Below are positions 31,901 through 38,713 of a stretch of DNA of 64,000 nucleotides, piece after piece. The position numbers were made by a program, and so were the translations under genes. Location of the stretch: contig NZ_JAVKCA010000011.1 of assembly GCF_040222955.1 (NCBI RefSeq), positions 62,001 through 126,000 of the forward strand, read 5' to 3'. The stretch's first letter is position 1, and the number at the start of each line of letters is the position of its first letter. Source of the stretch: Marinoscillum sp040222955. Lineage in GTDB: Bacteria > Bacteroidota > Bacteroidia > Cytophagales > Cyclobacteriaceae. The notes under the pieces were generated by a model that saw only the letters and a program-made list of their open reading frames with translations, had not been told where the DNA came from and searched no databases.

Positions 31901-34900
31901 ACCAATCCCGATCACGTCAAAATCAAAATCCCCGTTTGGGGCGGTATCTCCGGCATATAAGTCCACTGAATGCGCAATGTCATACTTGGCAGAAAGGTGG
32001 TTTTCGACAATGGTTCTGGAAGCGGTATTCAGTACACCTTCGAAGAGAACAAATTCTGCAACATCTCCTGTAAAATGTTTTAAGTTATCATTATTGTATC
32101 TACCAATCATCCAAGGATCAGTACCATTAAATATGGCACCTTCTGCGAGGTTGCTCACTACATTAGTACCTCCGTCATATGCATTCAAGAGCGATGTAGA
32201 TCTTGTAAATGATAGTAGCCTTGGTGACCGATTATCACTAGCCCATTGAGTGCTTCCTAATGTACCAGTAGATGGAGAGCTCACTCTCAAGTCGGTGGCT
32301 GTTCCATTTACATCATCCAAAAAGAAGGTGACATTTCCATTAAAACTACCCGTCTGACTCTTAAAGCCAATAAAACCCTGATCACCAGTTCCTGTCATTT
32401 GGGCTACAGTGAATATCGTAAACCCAGCCGCGTCAAAGTTATCCGTAAATCCAATTGATTGGAAGTAATCAGATTGGGCAGCGGCAAACTGAAGAACAGG
32501 CATGCCATTGATAATATTGTTTTTAAATGATGGAGAATTCACTCCGGTCATATTTCTACCAAATCCGGATTGATCTGTCCATGAAGAAACGGTCACGTCA
32601 TCGGTAGTTGTACCTGTTCCCGCATCCGCCTTTACCCAAAGTTGCAGAGGTGAAGTACCGTCTGTAGCACCCACACCTCCAGGTCCGGTAGATCCAATCA
32701 TTTCAGTGGGGTCGACATAAGAAAGGCTCACCTGCCCCGTAGCCGGAAAATCATAGGCAATCGACCAGTTGGCATCCGGCAAATTGACTGTGGTGAAGGT
32801 TCCCGAAATAGCTGTGGCGTCTATGATGACAAACTCATTCCCACTGACTGGAGTGAAACCAAGTGTCACATTGAGTGTCCCGCCCAAATTGGCGGTGCCA
32901 CCCACGGAGATCTGATCGTATTGTGAGCAGGGGATCGTTCCGTCTATCTCCACTTCCAATGTTCCGGAGTTGGTGAAATCGGATACAAAATTCGCACATC
33001 CGGGAGAAGCTCCCGGGGCCACGGTACCTGCCGATGGATTGGTGAAATTATTGTTAACCGTGAAAAACCCTTTCAATATACCATAATTGATAAATGTGCC
33101 TTCAGGAGAAGCCAATTGTGTACCTGCGTCAAAGAAAAACACCCCATTATTTATAAATGAACCTGCAGTAGCGTTAACACCCGTGCCATTAGAAACATTG
33201 ACGGTTCCATTGTTGGTGAATGTGGCATTATTGGTCAGTTGTACTGAGTTGCTGTTCAAATTAAGCACAAGGCTTGCTCCTGAAGCCACCTGAAAATCAT
33301 TGGCATTCAGTACCAAATCCTGAGTTTCGGTAATGTCAGAATTAATGGAGACCACAATATTCTCTACCACATTGTTGGCCGCAGGTACTACACCTCCGCA
33401 CCAGTTGGCGGGGTTACTCCAATCACTATTTGCACTGCCGATGAATTTCCCGCTTGGCGCACAAGAAGGGACGGTAGAAGCGACCCAGTCTGAAGAAGTT
33501 CCGAGGAAATCGAAATTGGTCAGTGTTCCGTCATTTCCATTTCCTGAAAGATCTGCAAGTAAAGAACCTGAAGGGTGATTAAAACCATAAGAAGCCACTA
33601 AGCCTGATGCTGAAGAGAGCTGTGTCGTTAAATTTCCAAGGATTTGAGTTGGAGTCCTGGCTACATTCCAAATTCTGATGTCGTCCATTTCACCCTCAAA
33701 TAGCGCAGATACTGACCACCCATTGCTTCCCATTTTGAAATTCGTATTTCCTATAAAAGGATTACTATGGGTTCCTGAACCAATTGATACTCCATCAATG
33801 TAAAGTTCTGAAAATAGTGTGGATGTGTTATGAATCACAGCCAGATGATGCCAACCTGTGGTTACCGTCCAGGGCACTACCACATCATCAAACGCCAATC
33901 CTATTCTAACATCTGAATTTTCAAGTCTAATATGTAGCGTCTCATTGGCCGTTTCACTGTCTCCTACACTAATGATTGTTTGGCTACTTGTGGGTGATGA
34001 TGTATTAAACCAAACTTCTATGGTAAAATCAGAATTTGCCAGATTAATTCCTGATCCCAATATGTTATCATCAACACCATCAAAGTCCAATGCATTTTCC
34101 GGAGCGATGTAATCAATGCTGAACTGTGCTGATGCATCATTGCCGTTTCCAGTAAGATCGGTGGTTACTGATGAAAGAATATCAACAGTAACAATACCTC
34201 CAACTGACGGAGCCACATCTACTGTGAAAACAATAGTGTCACTTGTTGCAAAATTGGATGCCAACCCATTTCCCACTGTTATATCAGCTAAATCGAAATT
34301 GACTACTTTCTCACTGAAAGTTATTGTGATGGGGATAGTGGCTAAAGTCGTAGTGCCGGATTCTGAACTGGTAATTAATACTGAAGGGTTAGTGCTATCA
34401 GTAGTTCCTGATCCGCTAATGCCATGATCAGCAATGACCCAATCATTGGCTGCATCCATACCATTCAGGTTGGCATTGTTGCCGCTAACCTGATCAGTCA
34501 AAATGGAGGAGTTTGGTCCATCAGAAAAATCGTAATAAGAAAGCAATCCAGGTGGCGGGCTTGCTGTATCCAATTCCTGAGCCATGAAAGCCGCAACCTG
34601 AGCCTGTGACTTGGCATAATCCCAAAGCCTCACTTCATCGAGTTGTCCGGTAATTCGCTCACCATCTGTGGTCCCTCCAAAGACTATGGCAGTGGCGGTA
34701 GTATTCAACGTGAGATTCGCGCTTGGGGTAGGAGTTGGGTTTCCATCTACAAACGTCTTTACAGTAGTACCATCAAAAGTGATGGCAATATGGTACCACG
34801 TGCCAGTAGTAAATGTAAATCCGGTAGCAAGGTCTGCAGCATAGCCGTTAAAGACCAGTTGCCCAGAATTGTTCTGAACGCCAAAGTATGTTCCTCCTGC

Positions 34901-37900
34901 CTTTGTTCCATAAGAAATGGGGAATTGAAGCCCAGAATTACTAAGTGGTTTATACAGGAACTCCAGTGTTCTTGGGCTTGCTCCACTAATAGGAGCATTA
35001 CCAATAGTAGTAACGGCGTGGCTTACTCCATCAAAATTCAATGTGTAGTTTGGAGTGCCTATTGTGAAGGTGTTTCCAGCGGTTATGGCTCCGTCATTGA
35101 AAGTTCCAATTCCATTACTGAAAAAGAAATTTCCTTCTACTGGAGCAATCACATTGAACGTGTTTCCGGCAGTAGCTCCAGGAGCTATGTCCAGACTCAA
35201 CCTGAAGTAATAGGTAGTGCCTGCAACATATTCTGTAGCATCCAATGCTTGAATGTCTGCTCCACCAAAATTGGTTGTTGGATCATAGGTTCCCGGAAGG
35301 GAAGTTACTCCACTACTGAAATCTGAAACTGTACTCACCTCCAGCGTAACACCATTCACCTCAAAATCGGCATCTACACTTGTCCCTGCTAGATTAAACT
35401 GGAATCCTTGAGCCGCTGCATTGGAAGTGGCTACATCCATTTGGAAGCTGTATACCAAATTGTCAGTACTTCCTTGAGGAAGATTTCCACCTGAAACTGA
35501 GATGGTGGTAATGGTGATATCTGAAGGAGGTGGAGGTGTTGTTGTAGTGAACTCTGCAGATAAAATATTCGAATATTGCCCAGCGTTCTCTCCTACCCAA
35601 TGGATGAAATAGGTGTTACCTGAAATTAAATCATTACCACTTGTGTGATTTGTATCTCCTACACCAAAGTTAGCCGCACCAGTTACACCTCCGTAATTAC
35701 TGTAGTTGAACGCTTGGGCACCAGCCTGATTAAGACCTGCTTGAATTTGAGCAGGCGAAGGCACATCATTGGTTGTTGTAATTACATAATAAAGATCTAC
35801 GTTAGTACTTGTAGTAATATCTACCAGTGCATCATTATTGTCCGGAGTTACAACCAAATTATAAATGGTAAAAGGGTATGGATCTCCAAGACTAAAACCT
35901 GCATCTATCCAATCATTAGCAGGATCCATGTTATTTAATGTGCCATTGTTGCTATTAAGTGATTGATCTGTCAAAGTACTAGAAGAAGGACCATCTGAAA
36001 AATCATAATACGCAACCAAATTTGGTTCTGTACCGCTTAATTTAACATCCTTATATTCGACTATTTCAGAAGTTGATCTTGCTGTGTTCCAAATACGGAC
36101 TTCATCAATTTGACCATTGAAAGGTCTTGTTCCGGTGTTTGAAACCCAATCTCCAATGTAGAGGTCAGGCGTTACGTAATTAATGTCCCCTGTTACAGCC
36201 ACATTCGCCACCAAAACGCCATTGAGGTAAATTTTCTTTTCCAGCGAAACATTGTTGTGAACGAGTGCAACATGCGACCAAGTATCAGCAGGTAGTGTTA
36301 CATAAGCGTTCACACTGCTTGGAGTAAAAAACCAATACTCGTTGAGATTTGAATTGTTCTGAATAAATGTCCATCCTTGAGAACCATTGTGATTGTTGTC
36401 TAGGATTGAAGCGTAATTCACCTGAGTTGACCCAGGGTTGACCCAGAATTCTGCTGTAAAAACCTGCCCTGAAAAGGCCAGATCCGTGTTTACATAATCA
36501 TTGACTCCATCAAAATCAAGCGCGTAGTTTGGTGTCGTTCCCAATGTTTCAAACGCACCCATGTCTACCGTACCTTGCACTCTCACGCCTCCTGCTAAAT
36601 CAAGGGATAATACCTCCCCAGTATCTGCATCACCATCAAGATCGTAGATATCCGTAGGTAGAGAAGCTGCATCTCCCATTTCCGATGCTGGCGAACTTAC
36701 CTGTAGAGTAAAATCTCCATTTGCTGCATCTGCAAAAAGCGGATCTGAAGTTAAGTTAGATCCACTGTTAAAGGTGTTGGTACCATTAATATTTGTAGCT
36801 CCCCCTTCAACAAGTGAATAGCCGATATTCAAAGAACCACTTGAAACTGTAATTTGATAGTCCGTTGCAATATTAATTGTATTACCCCAGAAGATCGAGT
36901 TTCTAACCAGATTACTAGTATGTGTTCCCAGGTGCAATCCCCCTGAAGTATTCGTATGAGAGTAATTATTAGCAAAGGTCGAATTTATTACTCTTAGGTC
37001 TTTCACATTCGCGGCAGAAATACCGCCGTAAAACCTATTTGCATCATTTTCATAAAAAAGTGAGTTGATTATATCTAAATCTCCTCCGGGTGTTATCATC
37101 ATAATGGCAGCCCCATCATAATCCGTTCTGTTTTCGCGAAAGATCGTATTAACAAAATAATTATTTGAAACCGCTGTTCCACTGGTCTGAAAATGAACTG
37201 CCCCGTAGTTATATCCACTATTTTGATATACTTCTGAGTTCAATACCGTCAAGTTAATGATCGCTCCGGCATCAGGTTCATAAGCGCCAATGGCTGCTCC
37301 TCTATCTGCCCTGTTCCATCTAAATACACAATTTTCCACTCTCACCTCAGAACTAACCCCAGCACTGGCATCTACATAAAGTCCGCCACCATATTGTGTC
37401 GGAGTACCATCATTGTGACCATTTTGAATAGTAAAACCGTCGATAATTACTTGAGTCGTTGCGTCTTGAACTGCTACAACATGAAGTGCATTGTCTGATC
37501 TGTTGGTGCCATAATCAAGAGTGAGCGGTTGAACGGATGTATTCACAACCGGCGCAGTGTCATCACCGTTAATGTCTCCATTTAATATGGTCTCATTGAC
37601 TAGGAAATCTCTATTATCAAAACTAGACTGTAAAGTAATGTCCTCACCTCCGGCAAATCCTCCATAGAGTTGAACTCCGCTCGGTATCAAAAACGTTTGC
37701 TCATTTCCTGTGCCATTTAATGCTACTTGGGTTGATGGTTTGTAATCTCCGTCAGCTACAAAGATTTTATCTCCCGAAATGGCTATGTCCAATGCTGATT
37801 GTAAGTAAGGAAAAGCATCAACCCATGAAGTGCCATCATCTGATCCAGAAGCAGTTTCATCAACAAAATAAGAGGCACCTGATAGCGCGTTTTCAGCATT

Positions 37901-38713
37901 CCAGCTGATTGCGTTTACCGATGGTGTATATGCTGTTTCGGTTACTTCGTCATATATCGTTGTTCCCGAGCCTTCATTGAATCTATAATAAGCGGCCAAC
38001 CCTTGTTCAGTTTCAGACACCACCTGATCATAATTTGCCGATATTTCTCCAGCGGTTCTTACATCATTCCAAACTCTAAGCTCATCAATTAACCCATTGA
38101 AAAAATTACAATTGCAGCCTGCTCCTTGACGGCCAATATAAAGATCACCTGCTTGTGTTTGAAAAGATCCTCCTGTGGCATTAGATCCAACTGCCACTCC
38201 ATTAATATAAAATGTAGTACCTACTCCACCCTGGTTAACAATTGCCACGTGCGTCCACGTTACACCATCTTGAACAATACTTGCTGTAGATTCAGGACCT
38301 GAGTTTTGACTTCCACTTTGCCAGAAGGCAATGGTGCCATCATTCATTATGCCGAAAGCATATCCATAAGACCCCTTCATTAGCACATTCCCAATGTTGG
38401 TTTGTGGAGCATTGGGTCTTAACCAAGCTTCCAAAGTTATGTCTCCACTTATTTCAAGATTGGAATTTGTGGGTATCGCATAAGCTTTATTAGTTGTTCC
38501 GTCTTGAGACGAAGACTGACTTAAAAGTTGAAATGAAACTAAAATAAAAAAAACTAAACCAACCGCTTTACCAATAGTAGAATTTGGTCTTTTATTGACC
38601 AAGGATCGCAGAAATGCATTGAGTCCGGAGACGGTAAAAAAATTCAATAGAAATGGCAGCGGAAAGATAGTTCTGGATTCCGATCTAGAGGCGACTAGGC
38701 GTTTGGTCATCAT
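16997..38713 (-). CDS. Giant multidomain T9SS-secreted surface protein (about 7,240 residues)
   Basis: One uninterrupted frame of about 21.7 kb, predicted at roughly 750 kDa. The ATG at 38713 is preferred over an upstream TTG at 38773. A hydrophobic signal segment (AVGLVFFILVSFQLLSQ) follows a long basic N-region. Approximate order by DNA position: LamG 38510-37900; parallel beta-helix 37880-36540; LamG domains starting near 36530, 35045 and 34100; a filamentous beta-solenoid-like region 33480-32720; a LamG-like domain 32700-31990; LamG near 31475, 30490, 29545 and 28565; an Ig-like domain; FG-GAP propeller 27590-26545; LamG near 26250; Ig-like domains with an inserted NHL propeller 24860-24010; eight cadherin-like repeats 22650-20340; three Ig-like domains 20330-19540; FN3; two LRR-Ig modules; a CNA-B-like domain; and a T9SS sorting domain (VYPNP to YRVVIRH). 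An adhesive or gliding-related role is inferred. Confidence 0.9.
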   Translation of the reverse strand: MMTKRLVASRSESRTIFPLPFLLNFFTVSGLNAFLRSLVNKRPNSTIGKAVGLVFFILVSFQLLSQSSSQDGTTNKAYAIPTNSNLEISGDITLEAWLRPNAPQTNIGNVLMKGSYGYAFGIMNDGTIAFWQSGSQNSGPESTASIVQDGVTWTHVAIVNQGGVGTTFYINGVAVGSNATGGSFQTQAGDLYIGRQGAGCNCNFFNGLIDELRVWNDVRTAGEISANYDQVVSETEQGLAAYYRFNEGSGTTIYDEVTETAYTPSVNAISWNAENALSGASYFVDETASGSDDGTSWVDAFPYLQSALDIAISGDKIFVADGDYKPSTQVALNGTGNEQTFLIPSGVQLYGGFAGGEDITLQSSFDNRDFLVNETILNGDINGDDTAPVVNTSVQPLTLDYGTNRSDNALHVVAVQDATTQVIIDGFTIQNGHNDGTPTQYGGGLYVDASAGVSSEVRVENCVFRWNRADRGAAIGAYEPDAGAIINLTVLNSEVYQNSGYNYGAVHFQTSGTAVSNNYFVNTIFRENRTDYDGAAIMMITPGGDLDIINSLFYENDANRFYGGISAANVKDLRVINSTFANNYSHTNTSGGLHLGTHTSNLVRNSIFWGNTINIATDYQITVSSGSLNIGYSLVEGGATNINGTNTFNSGSNLTSDPLFADAANGDFTLQVSSPASEMGDAASLPTDIYDLDGDADTGEVLSLDLAGGVRVQGTVDMGAFETLGTTPNYALDFDGVNDYVNTDLAFSGQVFTAEFWVNPGSTQVNYASILDNNHNGSQGWTFIQNNSNLNEYWFFTPSSVNAYVTLPADTWSHVALVHNNVSLEKKIYLNGVLVANVAVTGDINYVTPDLYIGDWVSNTGTRPFNGQIDEVRIWNTARSTSEIVEYKDVKLSGTEPNLVAYYDFSDGPSSSTLTDQSLNSNNGTLNNMDPANDWIDAGFSLGDPYPFTIYNLVVTPDNNDALVDITTSTNVDLYYVITTTNDVPSPAQIQAGLNQAGAQAFNYSNYGGVTGAANFGVGDTNHTSGNDLISGNTYFIHWVGENAGQYSNILSAEFTTTTPPPPSDITITTISVSGGNLPQGSTDNLVYSFQMDVATSNAAAQGFQFNLAGTSVDADFEVNGVTLEVSTVSDFSSGVTSLPGTYDPTTNFGGADIQALDATEYVAGTTYYFRLSLDIAPGATAGNTFNVIAPVEGNFFFSNGIGTFNDGAITAGNTFTIGTPNYTLNFDGVSHAVTTIGNAPISGASPRTLEFLYKPLSNSGLQFPISYGTKAGGTYFGVQNNSGQLVFNGYAADLATGFTFTTGTWYHIAITFDGTTVKTFVDGNPTPTPSANLTLNTTATAIVFGGTTDGERITGQLDEVRLWDYAKSQAQVAAFMAQELDTASPPPGLLSYYDFSDGPNSSILTDQVSGNNANLNGMDAANDWVIADHGISGSGTTDSTNPSVLITSSESGTTTLATIPITITFSEKVVNFDLADITVGNGLASNFATSDTIVFTVDVAPSVGGIVTVDILSSVTTDLTGNGNDASAQFSIDYIAPENALDFDGVDDNILGSGINLANSDFTIEVWFNTSSPTSSQTIISVGDSETANETLHIRLENSDVRIGLAFDDVVVPWTVTTGWHHLAVIHNTSTLFSELYIDGVSIGSGTHSNPFIGNTNFKMGSNGWSVSALFEGEMDDIRIWNVARTPTQILGNLTTQLSSASGLVASYGFNHPSGSLLADLSGNGNDGTLTNFDFLGTSSDWVASTVPSCAPSGKFIGSANSDWSNPANWCGGVVPAANNVVENIVVSINSDITETQDLVLNANDFQVASGASLVLNLNSNSVQLTNNATFTNNGTVNVSNGTGVNATAGSFINNGVFFFDAGTQLASPEGTFINYGILKGFFTVNNNFTNPSAGTVAPGASPGCANFVSDFTNSGTLEVEIDGTIPCSQYDQISVGGTANLGGTLNVTLGFTPVSGNEFVIIDATAISGTFTTVNLPDANWSIAYDFPATGQVSLSYVDPTEMIGSTGPGGVGATDGTSPLQLWVKADAGTGTTTDDVTVSSWTDQSGFGRNMTGVNSPSFKNNIINGMPVLQFAAAQSDYFQSIGFTDNFDAAGFTIFTVAQMTGTGDQGFIGFKSQTGSFNGNVTFFLDDVNGTATDLRVSSPSTGTLGSTQWASDNRSPRLLSFTRSTSLLNAYDGGTNVVSNLAEGAIFNGTDPWMIGRYNNDNLKHFTGDVAEFVLFEGVLNTASRTIVENHLSAKYDIAHSVDLYAGDTAPNGDFDFDVIGIGMEADGSDPGGAAGGIILTNAGFLQDDGDYLFAGHDGSAHGFVQTDLPGSYTNRWARSWYVDVTDSTTLGTGGLVTVTFDFDEAGLGLPNANLALITRPGTTGNYAVASTDFLIAGNKVSFTLDASAIIDGHTYTIADDFVPNNALLFDGVAGNFVQGPDLTGQITNDFTFETWFRTTASDHRMMIALGDHLGGAGAQAQLKVNSNSVMFGVNALSSVVSPSATYTDGSWHHAAGVYSGTLLTLYLDGELIDTTSAPLSMDLSAFKIGDHSGGNLVWDGELDNMRIWNVARTQSEIVANAYNTLSSDSTLVVSYDFNSSTGTTLFDQSANSLNGTLVGTPPAWVSSTAWDIDIFAPTFEAGYPTITNINQNDFDLTVQLNEEGAVYYVVLPDSATVPSIDDIKAGTDGLGGAAVVASNFPVNLIGSEVIANITGLTDGTSYDVYVVAEDNEGAPNTQKVAVTFDITTLAFPENALSFDGTDDYVDIVHNASQNLSTFTLEAWVKTEQAAGAHIRIIMKPVAGNQNYSLAINNGYAHVRFDGSGGVQAEGTTLINDGKWHHLAGVFDNANDLISIYVDGVLEQQNATAQNPVTGSSPLYLGWSGVGQHYEGEMDQVRIWNTVRTQAELINHMNQSLNAEAGLVASYDFNTGIPGGDNTGLNTLADISGNGHDGTLNAFDLVGDTSNWVASGAFAPIIYQVSAANLNNLSVNWQPTNRGQVYVDINDASNFAGVPHATGHQIGNGSNSTSIVTGLSLAPNTRYFARIYYQDGGFTSPYSDTVEFMINAGSALDFDGTDDFISIPDHPDLNFGTGDFTVEFWINTTTTNKAIVSKRVSDPDWWRVALSGGNVYFELGVGNTPLTSTSVVNNGLWHHVAARRAGGTGYIYIDGVLEATGAFSESASNSHPVEIGSWQNGAQALYLGQLDEVRIWNVDRSLAEIQSSINNTLAGNENGLVAYYRFDEGDTAAVNTGISSPEVMDLSGNGNAGTMSGFAKTGATSNWVASGAFTLDNNTAPLAPTDVIAFSNSSNNIILQWKDNAYNETGYLIENADDYDFTLNVDTVVADLGVNATSFVHSAGADQGYFYRVTPVNGFETGASTSEVEFATTKSFPGYALNFDGIADSVDMGSTGDLQISGALTYEVWIKTTQTQGFILGKRNSSDLADLASNIELDGTGKIQGLVYDGIAGFPDVIQSNVAVNDGEWHHVAFVFEPSVALRLYIDGVLDKTFGISSTNINGASYPFRVGKYPTSSSAFFDGEMDEIRVWNDVRSDAEIFDNLYHDLKGDESNLVAYYPMDENSGTKLVDRSVNTNDGDIGGAGFIVSDVPLGPPMYLLSSTPLVNETNIARSANIQMTFDANVDAATLNDNIVVMGSHSGIITGVFFGGGTSVITFDPDNDFLAGEYVSAIISEKVRGLNGEVAVSYNLQFAIATGPFQGAFVEQTTGLEGVVDGAAAWADYDGDGDLDVAVSGWDFDYTFVIAKIFNNSGGTFTDIGASLTGVYEGSLDWGDYDGDGDLDLFATGFNDGGSRTASLYQNNAGTFSDVGGSFQGVSYSEADWGDFDNDGDLDLAVQGDYTASLSSTSIYVNEGGTFTTLNAGLVGANTGDLSWGDYDNDGDLDLVSMGYTSSSASIITTIYRNDNGVFTDIAAGLEGKFYGSVNWGDYDNDNDLDLLVSGSNTDNAPIIYRNDAGTFVDISAGLLENAEGESAWGDFDGDGDLDVVINGSGETNDPTTTIYINNAGSFVNSAIRVDNYLYSTVDWGDYDNDGDLDLLMTGTDDLNGGRISLYSNDLAPPKVLNATSVSTAGFTPNLIAPSGAVDLIVDVSTDPQFGSFISQDVSVGISGGVDINTTLTAGTQYFYRAKTDFGGGEESSYYISNSFMIQPGNALPFTGDDYVEVFDNPVLEPTDDFTIEFWFNTNVTGNRVFVEKGTGNTEYSVQQYSGDVLGLNVNGAMQTNGSYNDSTWHHAAFIYRGPGDGTIYVDGVEDVNAGSVAALGAPTYSLGRLTIGDRRFGGSFNIEGIIDEVRIWDDERTLTEIDDHRYKTLIGDEQGLIAYYQFDELSGLGLKNLSDNLSLDGSLENMVGNEWTASGALGAFGTVVSITADEANPAGSAIASELDWNIQFTSPVTGLTPGNFTLNSSGIGGGSSVSSVTDVDGFNWTITATVDAGDGTIGVDFTNDAGLNATITNAPFVGEVYTVDRTVPAATLTSSEPDPTNSGSFTVDIIFSEGVTGLGLGSIIVGNGTASNLVDLDGISYTVDITPGTDGLVSVDLGAGAAQDIAGNDNSAASTFSINYDTTGPTPAISSLESDPTNSSPFIVNIDFTEPVTGFDLTDVTVTNGSKANLTEAQNYAYDSQFGSAGSADGQFNDPYAVAEDGSGDIWVADRLNNRLQEFDPAGNFMQSVSFSAPIGLAVDGSDNLYVTRTNNLVYKIDQSGSALLTIGTSGSGAGQFANPSDVAIDHSTGDIYVTDYNNAKFLKYNAAGDFQWEAGGNGSGDGLFNYPTGIVVFGSTVYVTDDNNNRVQAFDTSGNFLFILGGPGTGDGQLQGVDKIDVDGNGNVYVLDRNNHRFQVFSSGGNYLGKFGSGVGSSDGEFNFPRGIAVSASGDVLISDGGNNRIQRIKGGPSGNFNFELTPAADGLITVNVGGSVATDLAGNLNNSAVQFSITADSQGPDVTINQSGSQLDPTNGTIVYDVIFSEPVSGFTDDTNVDFASSTVGGALSGTVTEEAPLDGTTYTLTVSGMSGTGDVIVNIQGGAASDLAGNVNSVSTSTDNTVTYDDVPPNLTITTPIATDNYINNAEASSVIISGASDAEDGQTVTLTIFDGSSTLNPSAVLSGGSWSVAVDFSSLADGNVTITADVTDLVGNAATSVNTNVTLDQTAPVVSLSTTEPDPTNSGVIPISITFSEGMSGFDVTDLTVGNGAASNFVDIDGTNYSADIYPSSDGLVTVDISAGVAFDAASNGNEAAPTLSITYDATVPTLDFVGIYSSNSNSIWAMVGDDVFVDFTSSEGIENVIVYIAGNVATIDDLADANDQTWSASYTMQVGDTEGSIAFSIDFDDLAGNTGVQVTTTTDASDVSFDKTDPNITGNSAHNIIENTTAIGTYSSGEIVIWSLSGDDASSLTIDGAGSLSFVSNPDFESPGDFNGDNIFDVVVEATDEAGNVATLAVSITVTDEDEINPVISGNITPSVQENTTSVGTYTADESVTWSLSGTDASEFSISSGVLSFLSPPDFESPTDGGANNVYDLVVTGTDAAGNIGTLAVSVTVTDVDEINPVISGNTTPSVQENTTSVGTYTADESVTWSLSGTDASAFSISSGVLSFLSPPDFESPTDGGANNVYDLIVTGTDGAGNIGTLAVSVTVTDVDEINPVISGSTTPSVQENMTSVGTYTADESVTWSLSGTDASAFSISSGVLSFLSPPDFESPTDGGANNVYDLIVTGTDAAGNIGTLAVSVTVTDVDEINPVISGSTTPSVQENTTSVGTYTADESVTWSLSGTDASAFSISSGVLNFLSPPDFESPTDGGANNVYDLIVTGTDGAGNIGTLAVSVTVTDLDEIDPVVSGDDLPELVEGETLVGNYTADETVTWSLAGVDASFFTLSTGGELSFASAPDYDTPLDAGSDNIYEVTLQATDGAGNVGSLAVSVKVLQSDVVPPVITGNDIPELPENTTLVGAYTADESVTWSLSGEDASLFSVSASGELSLLTEADFEVPSDADGNNTYLLTITATDGQGNFSDLSLVVTVTDTNDNTPEIVDPGSVSVDENSEAGTLVVGLMATDADTGTTFSWSLGTGNEDLDGDGSAPFIIDEATGDLMVNDPDDLDYESGTISFSLQVIVEDGANAQGITVFIEVNDLDETIAVSFDEVVTNDPSPALTGMVDDLEAGIEVSVDGNSYQAVNNGDGTWQLAGAVIADLSDGTYEVTVMATGLSGGQFGSVTGTLIIDLLAPSISIDALVTNITSPELTGTVDDQDAVIQVTVNGIDYEANNLGDGSWILAAGVIESLSEGIYEVTVMATDAATNEGTAAGTLEIDTSVPVVTVDALETLKDSPSISGSVDDSEASVEITVNGNTYEAVVTGTIWMVEEGTIASLAVGTYDVLATASDAAGNSAEDASTDELVIKPGAPTALAATNVDYFSFTANWKERSGVASYRLDVSSDAAFVNLLSGFDNLSTTATSVAVTGLNYGSVYHYRVRAVYASGDVSGNSNVISVTTPTDAGTVADSLALLSIYEAAGGASWTRTNNWKTTLPLRQWSDITMTGTRVTTVDLSSNNLTGSFPEISEGLEFLTTLDLSGNLLTSLPSLTSLSGLTSLDVIDNKLGFASLEPNAGISGIVYSPQKAAGERIETLEQQGTNFTIDRTVSGSANSYKWFKENLKTNAVTELTNTGSSLTIAIESFNDEGGYFVEVTNGLVSGLTITSEPVILKVSSLERDFAALQNIYDAMGGESWSGEASNWPNETDFADWEGVEIQSERVVGLKLDSIDMTGELPKDILDIAGLKDVDLSGNRISKIPNMTSLSLTSLNVSGNNLEFDDLEPNVQISGISYANQRLIGAAKNDTIVHGSDFTILLEVGGSANAYQWNRTNDLGTGPVSGATSNSYTIEGISYETMGVHTLTVTNSKVPGLTLTSRKQRVLATANLTFTALDLNNELFTEGDGMALRVTAPGNPYDTIQVVRGSTEGFVFEDLILGDYLIAVRADDLVEFLPTYYPSTDLWKEAEEYILREDGEETLRMAQIPPPLPPLPDGGVVGGTIESDFADEEEEDEGGRIESRRKVKRAGCSMRRFVRSGRIDQDGEFILYAYVESDDEGRFNFKDIEPGLYRFNIEYPGIPMDPESFVEFEIGADGKERNSFTLEATVTEEGIVVEKINELGFYRKYFKDLNVYPNPSDEVMHVSYAKMLAQGVVMRLVDLKGNVVLEQAVERGYDMALELDVREIPAGVYLLNFVDTLDRKRSVVTYRVVIRH
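17522..17579 (-). other. Conserved basic Cys-containing segment near the C-terminus of the giant T9SS protein
   Basis: It encodes RRKVKRAGCSMRRFVRSGR, identical to the segment at 5511-5570 in the other large T9SS protein, and is preceded by an acidic run (DFADEEEEDEGGR). Codons differ at many synonymous positions between the two copies. Confidence 0.8.
21206..22345 (-). repeat. Four tandem in-frame 285-bp repeats (95-residue cadherin-like units)
   Basis: The CAC(A/T)GGGT landmark recurs at 21206, 21491, 21776, 22061 and 22346, an exact 285-bp period. The four units encode nearly identical domains with the pattern ENTTSVGTYTADESVTWSL and DFESPTDGGANNVYDL. Diverged copies flank the set on both sides, for a total of about eight cadherin-like domains. 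The innermost units are the most alike. Confidence 0.92.
24010..24860 (-). other. Six-bladed NHL beta-propeller inserted within an Ig-like domain
   Basis: Six successive blades show the NHL pattern: IWVADRLNNRLQEF, LYVTRTNNLVYKI, IYVTDYNNAKFLKY, VYVTDDNNNRVQAF, VYVLDRNNHRFQVF and VLISDGGNNRIQRI. The flanking residues form the two halves of one Ig-like domain of a type repeated elsewhere in the same protein. The propeller therefore replaces one loop of that domain. Confidence 0.82.
26545..27590 (-). repeat. Seven FG-GAP/VCBS-type repeats forming a probable seven-bladed propeller
   Basis: Seven Ca-binding loops of the form (A/G)D(Y/F)D(G/N)D(G/N)DLD occur at intervals of about 50 residues, each followed by a blade with a (T)IYxNxxGxF-type strand. 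Seven units match the closed integrin-alpha-like propeller. Confidence 0.88.
36540..37880 (-). other. Right-handed parallel beta-helix domain
   Basis: The segment begins YFVDETASGSDDGTSW, the usual opening of secreted pectate-lyase-like or polymorphic-outer-membrane-like beta-helices. It continues with coils rich in Asn, Gly and short hydrophobic strands (INSLFYEN, VINSTFANN, VRNSIFWGN). It ends with DMGAFE, the common end signature of this domain class. No catalytic residues were assigned. Confidence 0.75.

Noticed and set aside
34643..35326. A 227-codon open frame on the plus strand inside the giant gene
   Set aside because: It lies opposite a domain-bearing minus-strand frame, and its translation (rich in Ser, Cys and Arg) resembles no protein family. 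It is the complement of the Thr/Ala/Gly-rich giant gene.
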